DNA from: Caenorhabditis remanei
Taxonomy: Eukaryota; Nematoda; Chromadorea; Rhabditida; Rhabditidae
NCBI RefSeq assembly: GCF_010183535.1
Contig: NC_071332.1
Coordinates: 8,060,001-8,124,000 of the forward strand
Length of the DNA: 64,000 nt
Direction: 5' to 3'
A program made the translations under genes and the position numbers. Below, in pieces: positions 1 through 11,600 of this stretch; positions within the stretch are counted from its first letter, which is position 1; every line of letters begins with the position of its first letter. Under the pieces are notes generated by a model. That model had not been told where the DNA came from. It saw only the letters and a program-made list of their open reading frames with translations, and made no database searches.

Positions 1-1460
1 TTTTGTTCCCCAACCTTCACTAATTCAGCAATAATCCTTGGCCCCCCTATCAAGGTGTTGTTGTATTATTCGACTGATTAGACACACCGGTCACACAAAC
101 GAAAAAAGGTGTCGATAAATCGGTCCTAATGGATTCAGAATCGGATTCTGCAAACAGATTTTCTATTTGATTCGTCTCCTTTCTTCTCCTTGTTCTGATC
201 TACCGTATCACTCTTCTCTCACCACTTCTTAATGGGGTTGTTGGGTGTGTGGGTTGGTTTCTGTGTGATACGAATTAGTGACGATGATGATGGAGAAAAA
301 GACGAAGAAGAAGAAGAAGAAGTGATAAAAAGATGAGAAGAAAGTTTGGACGTCGATCTGTAATGATGAAATAAAACTAAAGATCCCTACCCTCTCTCAA
401 TATGAGCCATCAATTTTTGGATGACTGCATCCATATGTAAAAGGCAACCAGGTATTGGCAGATATTGGATACTAGAAGAGTTAGAAAGGAAGGGGGACCA
501 CAAAGAGCTTTTCCCATCTATACACAAAACCACTCACTCAGTTTAATGAGCGTGTAATTCGACATCAAACCAATAAGCGATATGGATGTGCTGCTCGAAT
601 ACCTCGAATACCTCATGATGCGTCATATGAGATGTTGGATGACGTGGAAAGTGTGGAAGACTACGGTAGTTGTATATTGAAATCGATACAAATGATTCTT
701 GATTGCTTGTTTGGTTCTAAATTACCCCCTGGTTGAATAGAACAAACACTTGTAGAGGGAGGAGGCACTTTGAGTGAGAGTACAGGTACACATAGAGCAT
801 TTTGGGGGATCACATAGTTGACACCCAATCCAAGAAGATATACTATCATCTCATTGGGACAAGAAGAATTCAAGTACTATTCTACAATATGGTTGCGTAA
901 TAAACATACAGTATCATAATTACTGTAGCTTGGTGGGGAAGAGATGGATATTGCATAGTTTTTTTCTTGAAAATGAAACAACCAAGACAGTTTTATGAAA
1001 TGAATACTATTTATTAGATCTGAGATTAGAGATAATTGGTGTTGTGCTGTAGTTTTTCTTTAAATAATTTCCAGAAAAATAATACATTTGGGTAAGAAAA
1101 GTCTAACAGATGAATGCTCAAAACGCCGCTAGAGCTGGAAATGAAATGAGCTGGAAAGCGGTGTAGCATTCATCTGAAGATTGTGTGTTTGAAGAAAGAA
1201 AAACAATAGAAAGGAAATCTGAAGGTGAGGTTCAAAGTGGCAAATCGGAGAGAAAGGGAGAAGCTCGAATGAAGATTAAGAAAAAACGAAGAAATGGTAC
1301 CGGATGAAAAGTAGACATTCGAGTGAAACAAGGGTATTTAGGAACGTTTTTGAGTTTGTTCTGGTTTTGACATGAACGGTTTTGAACTGAGATGGGAAGA
1401 AGCAAATGGGAGTAGGATGAAGATGACTACACAATAATTACAAATCAGAAAATGACGAAA
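1..1460. other. 3' flank of ceh-32, no gene seen
   Basis: I see no convincing coding exon on either strand. The stretch has purine-rich runs near 290-330 and scattered short open frames without domains. A possible AATAAA polyadenylation signal for the minus-strand ceh-32 transcript lies at 1010-1015 (TTTATT on the plus strand), about 450 bp past its stop. That is long for a worm 3' UTR, so the site is only a candidate. Confidence 0.5.
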
Positions 1461-4430
1461 TCATTCCGATTGAGACGTGGAAGACTTCGGTGAGGCATGA
1501 GCTGAATCATCCAGTTCTCGAGTCTTCATAATATCAAAATCATCTTCTGCCACTGCTTCATCATCTTCTTTCTTCACTTCTTTCTTCACTTTATGTGTTG
1601 GAGACAAAGATTCATTTGAACAAGGTGAGCACTGAGAGGGAGATACTTCTGATTTGATGTTCAATATCTCATCAATACTCAGTTTTGATCTCTTCTTTGT
1701 TGTTGTTTCTACCTCATCTTCTGCATCAGCAAGAGCCTTCACATCCGTATTTTCCTCTTCTTCTGCTTGAGAGTTCTTGTTGATTTGGTTGAAAAAGTTA
1801 TGGAATGACATGTAGATTGCTGGATTCAACATGAAGGGATTGGCGGCTGCTGCAGCGAACATATCGAATGGAGTGTTCATTTTTGGGAGCAGTGATGCCT
1901 GGAGCTTGGGAATATGACTCTTGCTGAGATCCTTTGGTTCATCGATTGGACTTGGAGAATCTGTCATCGATCCCTCGAAGTCATCATCTGAATCCGACAT
2001 GTCTGATGCAATCTTCCTCAATTCGACGCCAGTTGTATTCATTCTGAAAGAAATTCTTTGTTTGCAATGCCAAAAGAAACGTAAATGAAACTGAAATACA
2101 TAGGGTCATTTCCAGATTATAAGACAACCAAAAAAGAAAGATTACATAGGATCATAAGGTCGAGAAATGGAGAGGCAAACTTCCTGATCCGTTTTTAATT
2201 GTTGCCTACTACCAGACAACGAGGTATGTATAAAGTTGACAAACATAAACTGACCAAAAGTTATTTTTATAAATGTTCTGAAGGAGTATAACTTACTTGT
2301 TCTTGGCTGCCGCCGCACGATCTCGTTGTCTTCGATTCTTGAACCAATTTCCAACTTGCATCTGAGTCAATCCGGTAGCTTGTGCCAATTCCTTCTTCTT
2401 TGGTGGATTCGGGTACGGATCCTTGAGATACCATTCTCGAAGAGTTGATCTGGTTCTCTCCTTGAAACAATGCGTCTTCTGTTCTCCATCCCAAATTGTC
2501 AGAGGCATTGGGAACTTCTTCCGAATACGGTACTTGTCAACAGCACAAAGAGATCTGGAAAAGATTGGAATTGAAACAATGAGCTAATCCCTTATGGATG
2601 TTTATAAACATGTCTTCTCTTCTTCTCCTTTTCTTGAGACTAATCTGTCGGTAAGGAGTCAAACAAATTATCCGATTAACACAGTGCATGCCGCACATAT
2701 GGTCCGTCTCTCTCTCTTTTCAGGGGCTCTTTAGCCGGTAGTGTATGCTTCACAAAAATCAACGCCAATCAGCTAATTAGAGGGCGCGCATCTTTCTCGC
2801 AACGACGACAGACGGCATGCGAGAAGGCTCTAAAAGCTACATCGGTTTTTGTGTTGAGGTGTCAAATTTGTGTTCTTCGTCGGATTGTGGTGGTATGTTA
2901 TGGTCATGAGGATGACCCCTCGGATAGAGGAAGGTACGATTAGCAAGCATTTACCGTTCCTTTTACACATGGAATCAAAATGAACCTAATTTCAACATGG
3001 ATACTTGACAGTGGATTCGGAAAGAAGTGGTCATGAGACTAGTGATACACGTGGATTGGAATGGGTATTGGTGGATCTAGATCTAGATTCAAAAGGTCTG
3101 GTTCTCCGTGTCTCTTGTTCTTTTCTAATCGTTTTGTTCTTCCTCTCGAATGAGGTATCTGTCTCTCTATCAGTCCTATCGATGTAGGAAGAAAAGCGAG
3201 AAAGACCCTTCTTCTTGTCTCACTCAACGCAAATATTGTCCGACAAGATTGAAAGCAAAGGGAGCCGGCTCCTTTTTTCTTTCTCTCACTCACATACAAT
3301 AGCGCCTTGATGCTACCTCTTACAGTAGGCTATGTTTTTCCTTCTCTCACACTAATGATAGCGCCTAAAGACAATGAGAAGGAACCCGAAGAAGAGACAA
3401 CAACATACAAACACAACTCACTTTTGACGACTCTTCTCTTGATCTCGATAGTGAGCTTCATGCCACATCTCCTGAAGTTTTGGGTGATGCTTCTTCGAGA
3501 ATGCATTATTCTCCAGAATTGAGTAGAGCTCCCGGAAGTGACCAGCATGGAAACAGACAAGGGCTCTCGCACGGAGGAATGACTCTTGGGCAGCAACCTG
3601 AAAGACGGGGGGAATTAGTTACAGATCAAGTTATAGATAAGGAGAACGATACCTCTTGAGCTTTCTGAGGTGGAATCGTGCAAATGAATCTGAAGAGTCC
3701 ATCTACATCTCCATCGGTTTCGAGTTGCTCACAAGTTTTTACAATCTGAAAGTTGATATTGAACGATAGGGGGATAGATGATGTCTCATACATTTCTTCA
3801 TCAAACATATTTCAATCATTTTGTGTAACAAGAGAAGGGGAATGAAATGGAATTTAGTTTTGCACTTTGTTGCAGAAGGCGAGAAGAAGAGGAGACAAAA
3901 AGCAATAAAGTTATGAGAAGACAAGAAGCATGATTGGATTGAAAGTAAAGGAAAGAAGAAGAAGAACGGAAGTGAGAAGAAAAGGAGAAGAGGAAAAGAT
4001 ACGTTTCAAATTTGATCAAATCGTTTTTTCCCTCTCTTTTTACATCATTTAGTTCTAAACTCTTTTTCTTTTTTGCTACTCTCAACTATTCTGATGCCTG
4101 AAGCGGTCTTTTGCTTTGATGGCTCATCAGGGTTCTCTCTCAAATGACACATTTATTTGGGCGCTATCATCAAGAGAATACTATCTGATGACTTCTAAAC
4201 TAAACAATGAAACTAACCTGGTCAGCAGTCAAATTCGAGGTAGTTGGTGAAGACGGTGCGGCGAGTGGAGACATGACTGGCATTGTAGGGAATAGTGATG
4301 GGGTGGGAGCGGCTCCATTGGCTTGAAGAGCTTGGAGCATTGCCATATTTCCAGGTTGGAACATTTGCCCCAATTGGGAAAAGTTACCCAATTGGTTCAC
4401 CATCTTTTGGAACTGTTCTGGAGTGAACAT
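1461..4430 (-). CDS. ceh-32: SIX3/6-class homeobox transcription factor CEH-32
   Basis: A nuclear transcription factor for anterior and head development. Five exons fit one frame: 4430-4218, 3745-3653, 3597-3422, 2554-2297 and 2043-1461, giving 440 residues, close to the length I recall for C. elegans CEH-32. The SIX domain spans roughly residues 66-175 ([14 protein letters not shown], then [17 protein letters not shown]). The homeodomain follows at about 179-239 with [16 protein letters not shown] and recognition helix [25 protein letters not shown] marks the SIX3/6 subclass rather than SIX1/2 or SIX4/5. I chose the ATG at 4430 because the only in-frame upstream alternative nearby is a TTG. 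The acidic, Ser-rich C-terminus carries a PKDLSK motif near residue 283 and lysines in SUMO-site contexts (IKSE, VKKE). Confidence 0.95.
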
Positions 4431-4606
4431 GTCCAAGGCAATGGGTTCGGAATCCAGGATCAGTTTCAGGGGGTTATGAAAACCTGGAATCGAAAAGTTA
4501 AGGTGGGGTTATAGTTAAAGATGACAAAGAGTTGGGTAAGAGTGTATCGTATCGAATGGTGTAGTTGTATGTATGCGCTCGACGCAACGAATCTTTCTAA
4601 TGATAC

Positions 4607-4665
4607 GGGGCGGAGTCTCTGGCGGGACGCGCGGGTTGGCTAACCCCCGCTGAAACCCCGCCCCC
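4607..4665. promoter_or_regulatory. GC-box cluster upstream of ceh-32
   Basis: GGGGCGG (4607-4613), GGCGGGA (4621-4627) and CCCCGCCCCC (4656-4665) fall within 60 bp, about 180-235 bp upstream of the ceh-32 ATG. The surrounding DNA is AT-rich. Such boxes bind SP1/KLF-family factors in animals. The regulatory role here is inferred. Confidence 0.35.
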
Positions 4666-5210
4666 ATTCGGAAAGGAGGATGTGGGTAAAAGAGACGATA
4701 CTAGGGACTTGTCCCTGGGGTAGTGGTAAGTGAGTATCATTAGGAAGCTTTTGTTTAACTGCGAAACTAATCAGGGGGCCCGGCGTCAGAGATGGAAGGG
4801 ATGGGGTGGAGAGGGATGACGATTGAAGATGTTGATGGAGAGAGAGAAAAGAAGCTTCCGCGAAAGAGATAGATTTGTACAATTAGTAAAACGAGGTCTT
4901 CTGAAAATGAAAGTTTTCATTCAGACTTCCCCTCTAACATTATTTTTATAAAATTTAGCAATCGATAGCTATGAGATGGTTGCAAATAGAATAACAAGTC
5001 CTCGCTCAATCCTACTTTTATAACTAACATTGTATAACATATAATATGAGAAATCGATCCATCCCTAGGCAACTAGGCAACCAACCCACAGAACCTTAAT
5101 TATGAGCAGGTGGTCCTGTCTCTTCTATCTAGGAAAAATCTTAAGTTAGGCATACGTACGCCATCAGGTCACACCTACAGTGTGTTCTCACATTCAGCCA
5201 TGCACTAAAA

Positions 5211-5244
5211 TGATCTACACGTGTTTAACAGACGTGTGTAGATC
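5211..5244. repeat. Short palindrome with CACGTG core
   Basis: TGATCTACAC and its inverted copy GTGTAGATCA flank a 14-bp centre. The left side also contains ACACGTGT, an E-box-like CACGTG. It could be a binding site or a small hairpin. No function can be read from sequence. Confidence 0.4.
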
Positions 5245-6620
5245 AAAACTAATTTTTCCAAAAACTTCTAATACCGTACTCCTTTGTATGACATTGATGA
5301 AAACAAGAAGTACTCCTCTCTCTCTCGAGAAGGCGCCAGACCCCCATCTCGATGGATGATTTGAAAGAGGTCTTTCTTTATTTTTTCTCTTTCGCTAATG
5401 GCATTTATTTAGTGTTTCTGTTTCTTTCCATCCACTTCTTACCAATCACACCGCCCTCTCATTCGACCCCTTGCCATTAGTTGTTTTCAGTCAATTTCGG
5501 AACCTATAAGTGACGATGACAGCTCGCTTGAGTGATTAATTGATTAGTGTGGCAATTGGAGAAGGAGTCAAAAGACGAATTGAAGACGGGGCTTGAGATC
5601 AAAAGAAAGTATAATGCTCTTCAATGAAAATTGTGAAAATTTCGAAATCAATGTTTTCTAGATATAGATTTCACATCATCACATACCGGCGTACATCTGA
5701 AGAGTAGAGTCTCAGGTGTCCTCTCATGACCTGTTACTCTTTGTCTACACAACCGAACACCTGTAAATCATATGAACAATATCTTGGTATGTGTGATATA
5801 TCAATGTGAAGACAACCATCAAAACCTTGACCGTCATCTTCATCATCATCTTCTCTGCTGTCGTCGTCTTCCCTTCCCGTTAAGCCTTTTAGCGCGCGCC
5901 AATGATACCAGGATTAAGAATCATGCGGAAGATCTGTATTCTATCGTTTTCTTCCCCAACCATCAACTAACAAATCAAATCGATACACATATCTAACCAG
6001 CGTGTCGGGAGGTTCATTGTCACTGAGTGGTGTCTCGGGATGTTTGCTCCCTCACGCGTGCCTGTGAGAAGCAAATGATTCCTTCCCTCTTGCTCCGCTA
6101 CCGTAATCCATCCCAAGCGAAATTCGATAGCAGTCGGGAAAAAAAGGTTACGTAAAATAGTGTGGATTAGGAATCACTGGTATTAATGTAATGGCTTCTC
6201 CTGTTACAGTATCGTTTAGGGATCTACGCATCTATCCATGTGTGTTTTCTTTTTGAAAAAAGATATAACAGACGGAACTGCAATTAGGGATAGGCACTTT
6301 CTTAGAAGCTACTATGCTCAATTAGGTCATCTGCAACGTCATTCGTTACGCAATAGACGGTTCCCTCTCCATCACAGCTTCTTCCTTTCCCGGATGGAAC
6401 CAAACACACGAATCCACTCGACACCGGTGTCACCATCAATTTGGACGAAGGAGAAGAAGCAGTAGCAGTTTTGGGAGCACTTATCCTCCTGTTATCCAAA
6501 TATTACGCCATAAGCCCTAAGATCCGAGACGACTCCTTAAAACATGTGCATCTCCTCACTGCCCCCTCTCATCTATTTTAATTGGTTACAATTGACTACA
6601 TAGCTCTTATACCAACATTC

Positions 6621-6636
6621 GGGGGGGGGGGGGGGG
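6621..6636 (+). repeat. G16 homopolymer
   Basis: Sixteen consecutive G lie in the ceh-32/tre-3 spacer. Long G tracts in C. elegans are unstable without the FANCJ-like helicase DOG-1, because they can form quadruplexes during replication. The exact length may be affected by sequencing error. Confidence 0.85.
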
Positions 6637-8644
6637 TCTCATCGGATTAAGAATCTTGGTGGGGAAAAGCCAAAAAGAAACATGAGATTTTTGAAGAAGA
6701 AGAAGATGGGATGGCGTGTAGAATCTCGACTTACTAACCTCTCGCTTTTAAGTACGAACAAGGAGAAGAACACGATCATTAACCGCACAGATCATCAAAT
6801 GGTACTTATATGTATGCATAAACTTCTGTGAGGGGGGAGGCTAGAAGTATGCGCGGGAACAAGTGTGCGTAAGGTATTTGTGAGAGCAACCAGAGGGAAG
6901 GAGGACCTTCTGATTATTATTATTGATACATTGTCAACGTTTTGCTCTCCCGTTACCCTGTGTATATCTCTACCTATTTGTCCAAAACGACGATCAGTCT
7001 AATAATCCGTGTCAACTTCCGGTCCACCTTTCCGAGACTAATAGCCTTTTGTCCCATCGAAAAGTACAATGGAGACGATGTGAGGGAAATTTATAGAAGT
7101 CGAGAGAGTTTCAAAACGGCTCCGGAAGCTATTATCCGGCTCACGGACTAAAGTTGACCTATGACTGGAAACTGGAAATTTAGTGTTTGCACGGAATAAA
7201 AATTGGGGAATTCAATTTGTTCTACTGTAGGGACTCCAGTCTTTTTGATTGCCCTTTTAAACGACTGCTCATCCTTCTAGCTTGCACCTAGTAATTTGAC
7301 TTCACTAAACACGTGTTACATCATTGGAGCTTCCCGGATAATCCGCTGCGCAACATATTGATACATCTAGATAAGAAGCTAAGACAACTGGACAGTTCAT
7401 TTGCCCCCTGTTGAGCATGTAGATTCATATCTTGATCGTTTTCGGACAGGTGAGAATGTGCACGATGGGGGATGCATCTGGAAATTTGACCCATTCTCTC
7501 TCTCCGTTGGCTATCCAAATGTGCTACGGTAATTGAATGCTCATAAAGACATAAAGACCACCCCGCGCCCGCATTTCGCGCTCTCTGATGATGGGGACTC
7601 AGTGAAAAGACAAATACAACTTGAGGCAATTGGAAAATGAAGAAGAAGAAACGAAGCGCCACTAGAGCAGTGATATAACAAGTGTCGTATTTGTTGCTCC
7701 TACCGTATCCTTCTCTCTTTCGGCAATTGCGACTACTATACGAGCCGCCGGTTTCAAGTGAATTGTGAAAGAAAAGAGATTGAGTGAGAACGACAAGATG
7801 GTGAAGAAGGAAAAGAGAAAGGAGAACCGACAATGATTCTTCGCTGAGTTGACAAATATCAGGTGATATCAGTCAGAAAGAAGGAAAAGACACAGTTCAT
7901 GTTAACAGATCACAATGTTCTGGGAGATAGGGAATGAGGGAAAAAAGTCTGAAACTAGATGTTATGAGATCGGGGATCAGAATGAAATGTATTACATACA
8001 ATCTGACTATCTGCCGATTCGAGAATGGTGGATGTCGGAAACTCTTGTCAAGACTTTCAGACCGAATATCTATTCCAGTTAGTTTGCTTTCCGAAAATTT
8101 CAGAGTTAGAGACTCTGAATCAGTATCTGTTTCTACAGAAAATGAATTCCTGCAGTCTCATTAGACATAATTCAAGACCCTGGCGGCTTCTAGAAACTTG
8201 GTTGGGACCCCTTGACCTAAGTTTGACCGGTACGGTTGAGTGACCACTGATAGGCAAAAACGATTCTATAAATGACGTATTTTCTATTAAATTCCTTTTC
8301 TTTTTTCTTTTAATATTCCATTTATTGTGGACCCTCTCTTCTTCCTTTTTCTATTGTACCACCCCTTCTTATTCCAATTGTGTCATTCATAAACGAAAGG
8401 GGTAGCTGGCTCCCGCCGCCAATATGCGGCTACCTATTGCCTATTGTTAATACAACTTCCGGCGGTGTATACCAAAAGAAAGAATAAGAAGGAAACCCCA
8501 TCGACGACGTCTTTCAGGTTATTTCTTCATACACCCCTGAATCATCGGAACGATGTAATGCGCGAAAATGAAGAGGAAGGGGGGAAGCGATGAAATGAAC
8601 GGTGTTTATATATTTACATACAGTTTCAAAATTTGTGACTAGAT

Positions 8645-11600
8645 TCAGAAAAGCTGATAAATTAGGATTGCAAAGAAGATGACCCATGAATTCTGGAGTT
8701 GGGTCAGAGCAACTTTCGTAGTCGTCTGAACGGGTGAAGCAGTAGTTGCGTTGATGAAGTTGTCCGGGACAAAAAGTCTATCGTTGTAGGTCAGAAGAAG
8801 ATCTAGAATAGCTCCATTGGTCCATCCGAATCCATCCTGAAATAATGAGGTTTTCGATCTACAGTACGCCTTGTAATGCTTCTACCTGCACATCATACTC
8901 TCCTCCAGATCCTGGCTGTGGATAGCTTCCAATGACATTGTACTGAAAGTAATTAATTGAGATTTTGATTTCATTATCTTCCGGTTTGCTTCTAAAAGTA
9001 AAGTGTGGAAAGCTCAAGCTGTCATCACAGATTTATGCTAATTTGCAACTCCTAACAACTTGTCTTTCCTTTTGTGTGCGACACTAGAATTTAGAAGGGG
9101 GCTCAAGAGTTGCTGACAGACGGCTACGGGTCCAATAAACACACGATAAGTGCTTCGATAATTGATGACACGAATGAACACGCGAGAACAAATGAAGTGA
9201 AGGTGGAGGAAAACGGGAGGGATGGGATGAGTGACAGTGTCTTTTTTATCGTATCAACACGTTCTTTAATATTCATATTTGAAAATTTTCAGTGTTGAGA
9301 GAGTGTGAAGACATCCTGAACACCTGATAGGTGTGAACTACACTTAGCTGTGGCTGATGATCGTTTCATTGTTCCAGGAGTTTTTGAGATAGGTGCGAAG
9401 TGATGTATATCTAAACTGTGAGTTCTCTGGAGTTCACGAAGAAGAAATATAGGAAATCGAAGAAATATCAGAATCCGAAAAGGGATCATTAGGAAATAGG
9501 AAGTACAGGTGCTTTGATAAAGATCGTTGTAATTAGATCTTCATAATTAGACGGTGCATCTATTTCTAGGTGACGCCTGACATCTGACGTCTATAAGATT
9601 CTGAATCCTGTTCCACCATTTCTCCTTTTTGTTTTCATCGTCATCTACCGTTTTCTTATTATTCGATTTCAACCCGAGTTGCGTTCCATCGAAATTAAGA
9701 GGTGAATGAAGACAGGTAGAGACGAAATTGCTAAACGATGAAGAACAAAACGAAAAGAAGGTCATGATCATCGATAAGTGGTGCCAATCAAACCATTGCC
9801 ATTCTCTTCGCCTTCTCGGTCTTTTTTCTCGCGCGTCGAGATTCATTGTCATCTTGTACTACTGTATCTATTAAGAAAAGAACCGCTTTAGTCAAGTGAT
9901 CCTTCACTCTTACCTCTGCCAAAACACCCCGATTCTTTATGTTTCCCGCTCGAAAAAATCAACTTCTCATCGCTTTGACCCTTCTCAAAAGTCAGTAAGG
10001 GATATACCGTAATCGTCACCTGCTTCACTTCCCCCCATAGTTATATCACTAAGCCTTCCGATAAACATCTCTACATGCGTACCATTAACCTGGGCCTGCT
10101 GCAAACGACTACACTATCAGGATTGAGGCCATGGCGGATTAGTGACGAGAGTGAGGTAACAAGTCAACACACAATGACATAATGGATTTCTATGAACGGA
10201 GATGTTATTTCTATTGTACACCTGTTACCACCCACTTTTGTTCAGTAAAGAAACGTTTGTCACTTAATTGACAGGTTCGGTAAAAGATCAGGGGGGTTTC
10301 CTATTGTAGATCATCCGGTTTAGACATGCTCCATCGATCATCAGATGCCTCTGCACTTCGTCATACGTGGCTTCCTCTTCAAACCGAGTCTCATACAATT
10401 TCCTATTCAAATTTTCTCGAAACTTCCACTTCCATCATCGTGTCACACAACTCGATCATTGGCCGGCTCCAGTATCCTACCGTAGTAGATATGTGGTCCC
10501 ACTCCTTCTCTGACACAAAATCATGGCGCTTCAGGGCACACACACGCGATTTAACACAATCTACATAATCGCAAGAATAGGCGAATCTGAGAAAGATGCA
10601 TGTGAAGAGCTTATGTGTTAGTAAACGGAGGGGGACCCTCTTAAAATCATATTTACATATGATTTGGAGTGGGAAAATATAGAAAAGAGATGAAGAATAA
10701 GGAGAAAGTGGAGGAGGATGTATAGTGATGATTATGATGATGATGATGGCGGTGGTTCTGGTGCTTCTCTATTCTTTTGTCAGAAGTTGTTGAACTTCGG
10801 ATGGGGGAAAAGGGATGGGAAAGACGTCCAAAGGCAATGAGTGTTTTACAGAGAGATAGACAGTCCTGGGGGTTGAGAATTCCAGAATCATGATAACGAA
10901 ATGTATATCAGAATTGAAGCGCTCTCCATTGACACAAAGAAATTCCGGCACTGTTCTAGAACGCCGGAACGAAGAAAAAATCCCGGAACGAAAAAAAAAA
11001 ATCCCGGAACGAAAAAAAATCCCGGAACGAAAAAAAAATCCCGGAACGAAAAAAAAATCCCGGAACCAAAAAAAAATACCGGAACCAAAAAAAAATCCCG
11101 GAACCAAAAAAAAATCCCGGAACCAAAATTTTCATTCTATTTTTTGAATTTTTTCGTTTTTCTTTCAATATGTGTTTTATAATTTATTTGAATAAGCTTT
11201 TTTTATTATAACATGATTTATTTTAACATTTTTATTATAACAAAATGCGATATTTAGTGTTTGTTGGAAAAGAATACAGAATATAACTAAACTTGGGAAG
11301 AAAACTGTAGATATAAGAAACAATTTTTAAACTTTTTTGAATTCTTCTTCTTCTTTTTCTTCTGGCTGGAGGATAACTTCTACTTCTTCTTCTTGTTCTT
11401 CTTCTTGTTCTTCTTCTTCTTCTTCTTCTTTTTCTTCTTCTTGTTCTGGCTGGAGGGTGTCTGAATCCGGAACTGGAGGGTAGACCTCAATGACATCCAC
11501 CTTGATGTCACCCTTCACACGGATGTGGGTGACTTTATTGACAGCCATCCGGAATTCATAAATCTTGCTCCATTCGTCATTTACCGTGATCTGAAAAAAT

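Larger units (their letters stand above)
4431..8644. other. Non-coding region upstream of ceh-32 and downstream of tre-3
   Basis: About 4.2 kb separate the ceh-32 start from the tre-3 stop, both on the minus strand. I found no coding exon that splices into either gene. The longest open frame (7321-7833, minus) lacks an ATG and any domain. The stretch holds a GC-box cluster at 4607-4665, a small palindrome at 5211-5244 and a run of sixteen G at 6621-6636. It probably contains the ceh-32 promoter and enhancers. Confidence 0.6.

Noticed and set aside
7321..7833. 170-residue minus-strand open frame with a hydrophobic start
   Set aside because: It has no ATG start, no recognisable domain and no splice link to ceh-32 or tre-3. 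It overlaps pyrimidine-rich spacer DNA.
10769..11182. Several overlapping open frames with FFFGSGIFF or [12 protein letters not shown] repeats
   Set aside because: They are translations of the iterons in the Merlin inverted repeat, appear again mirrored at 14713-15014, and are not genes.
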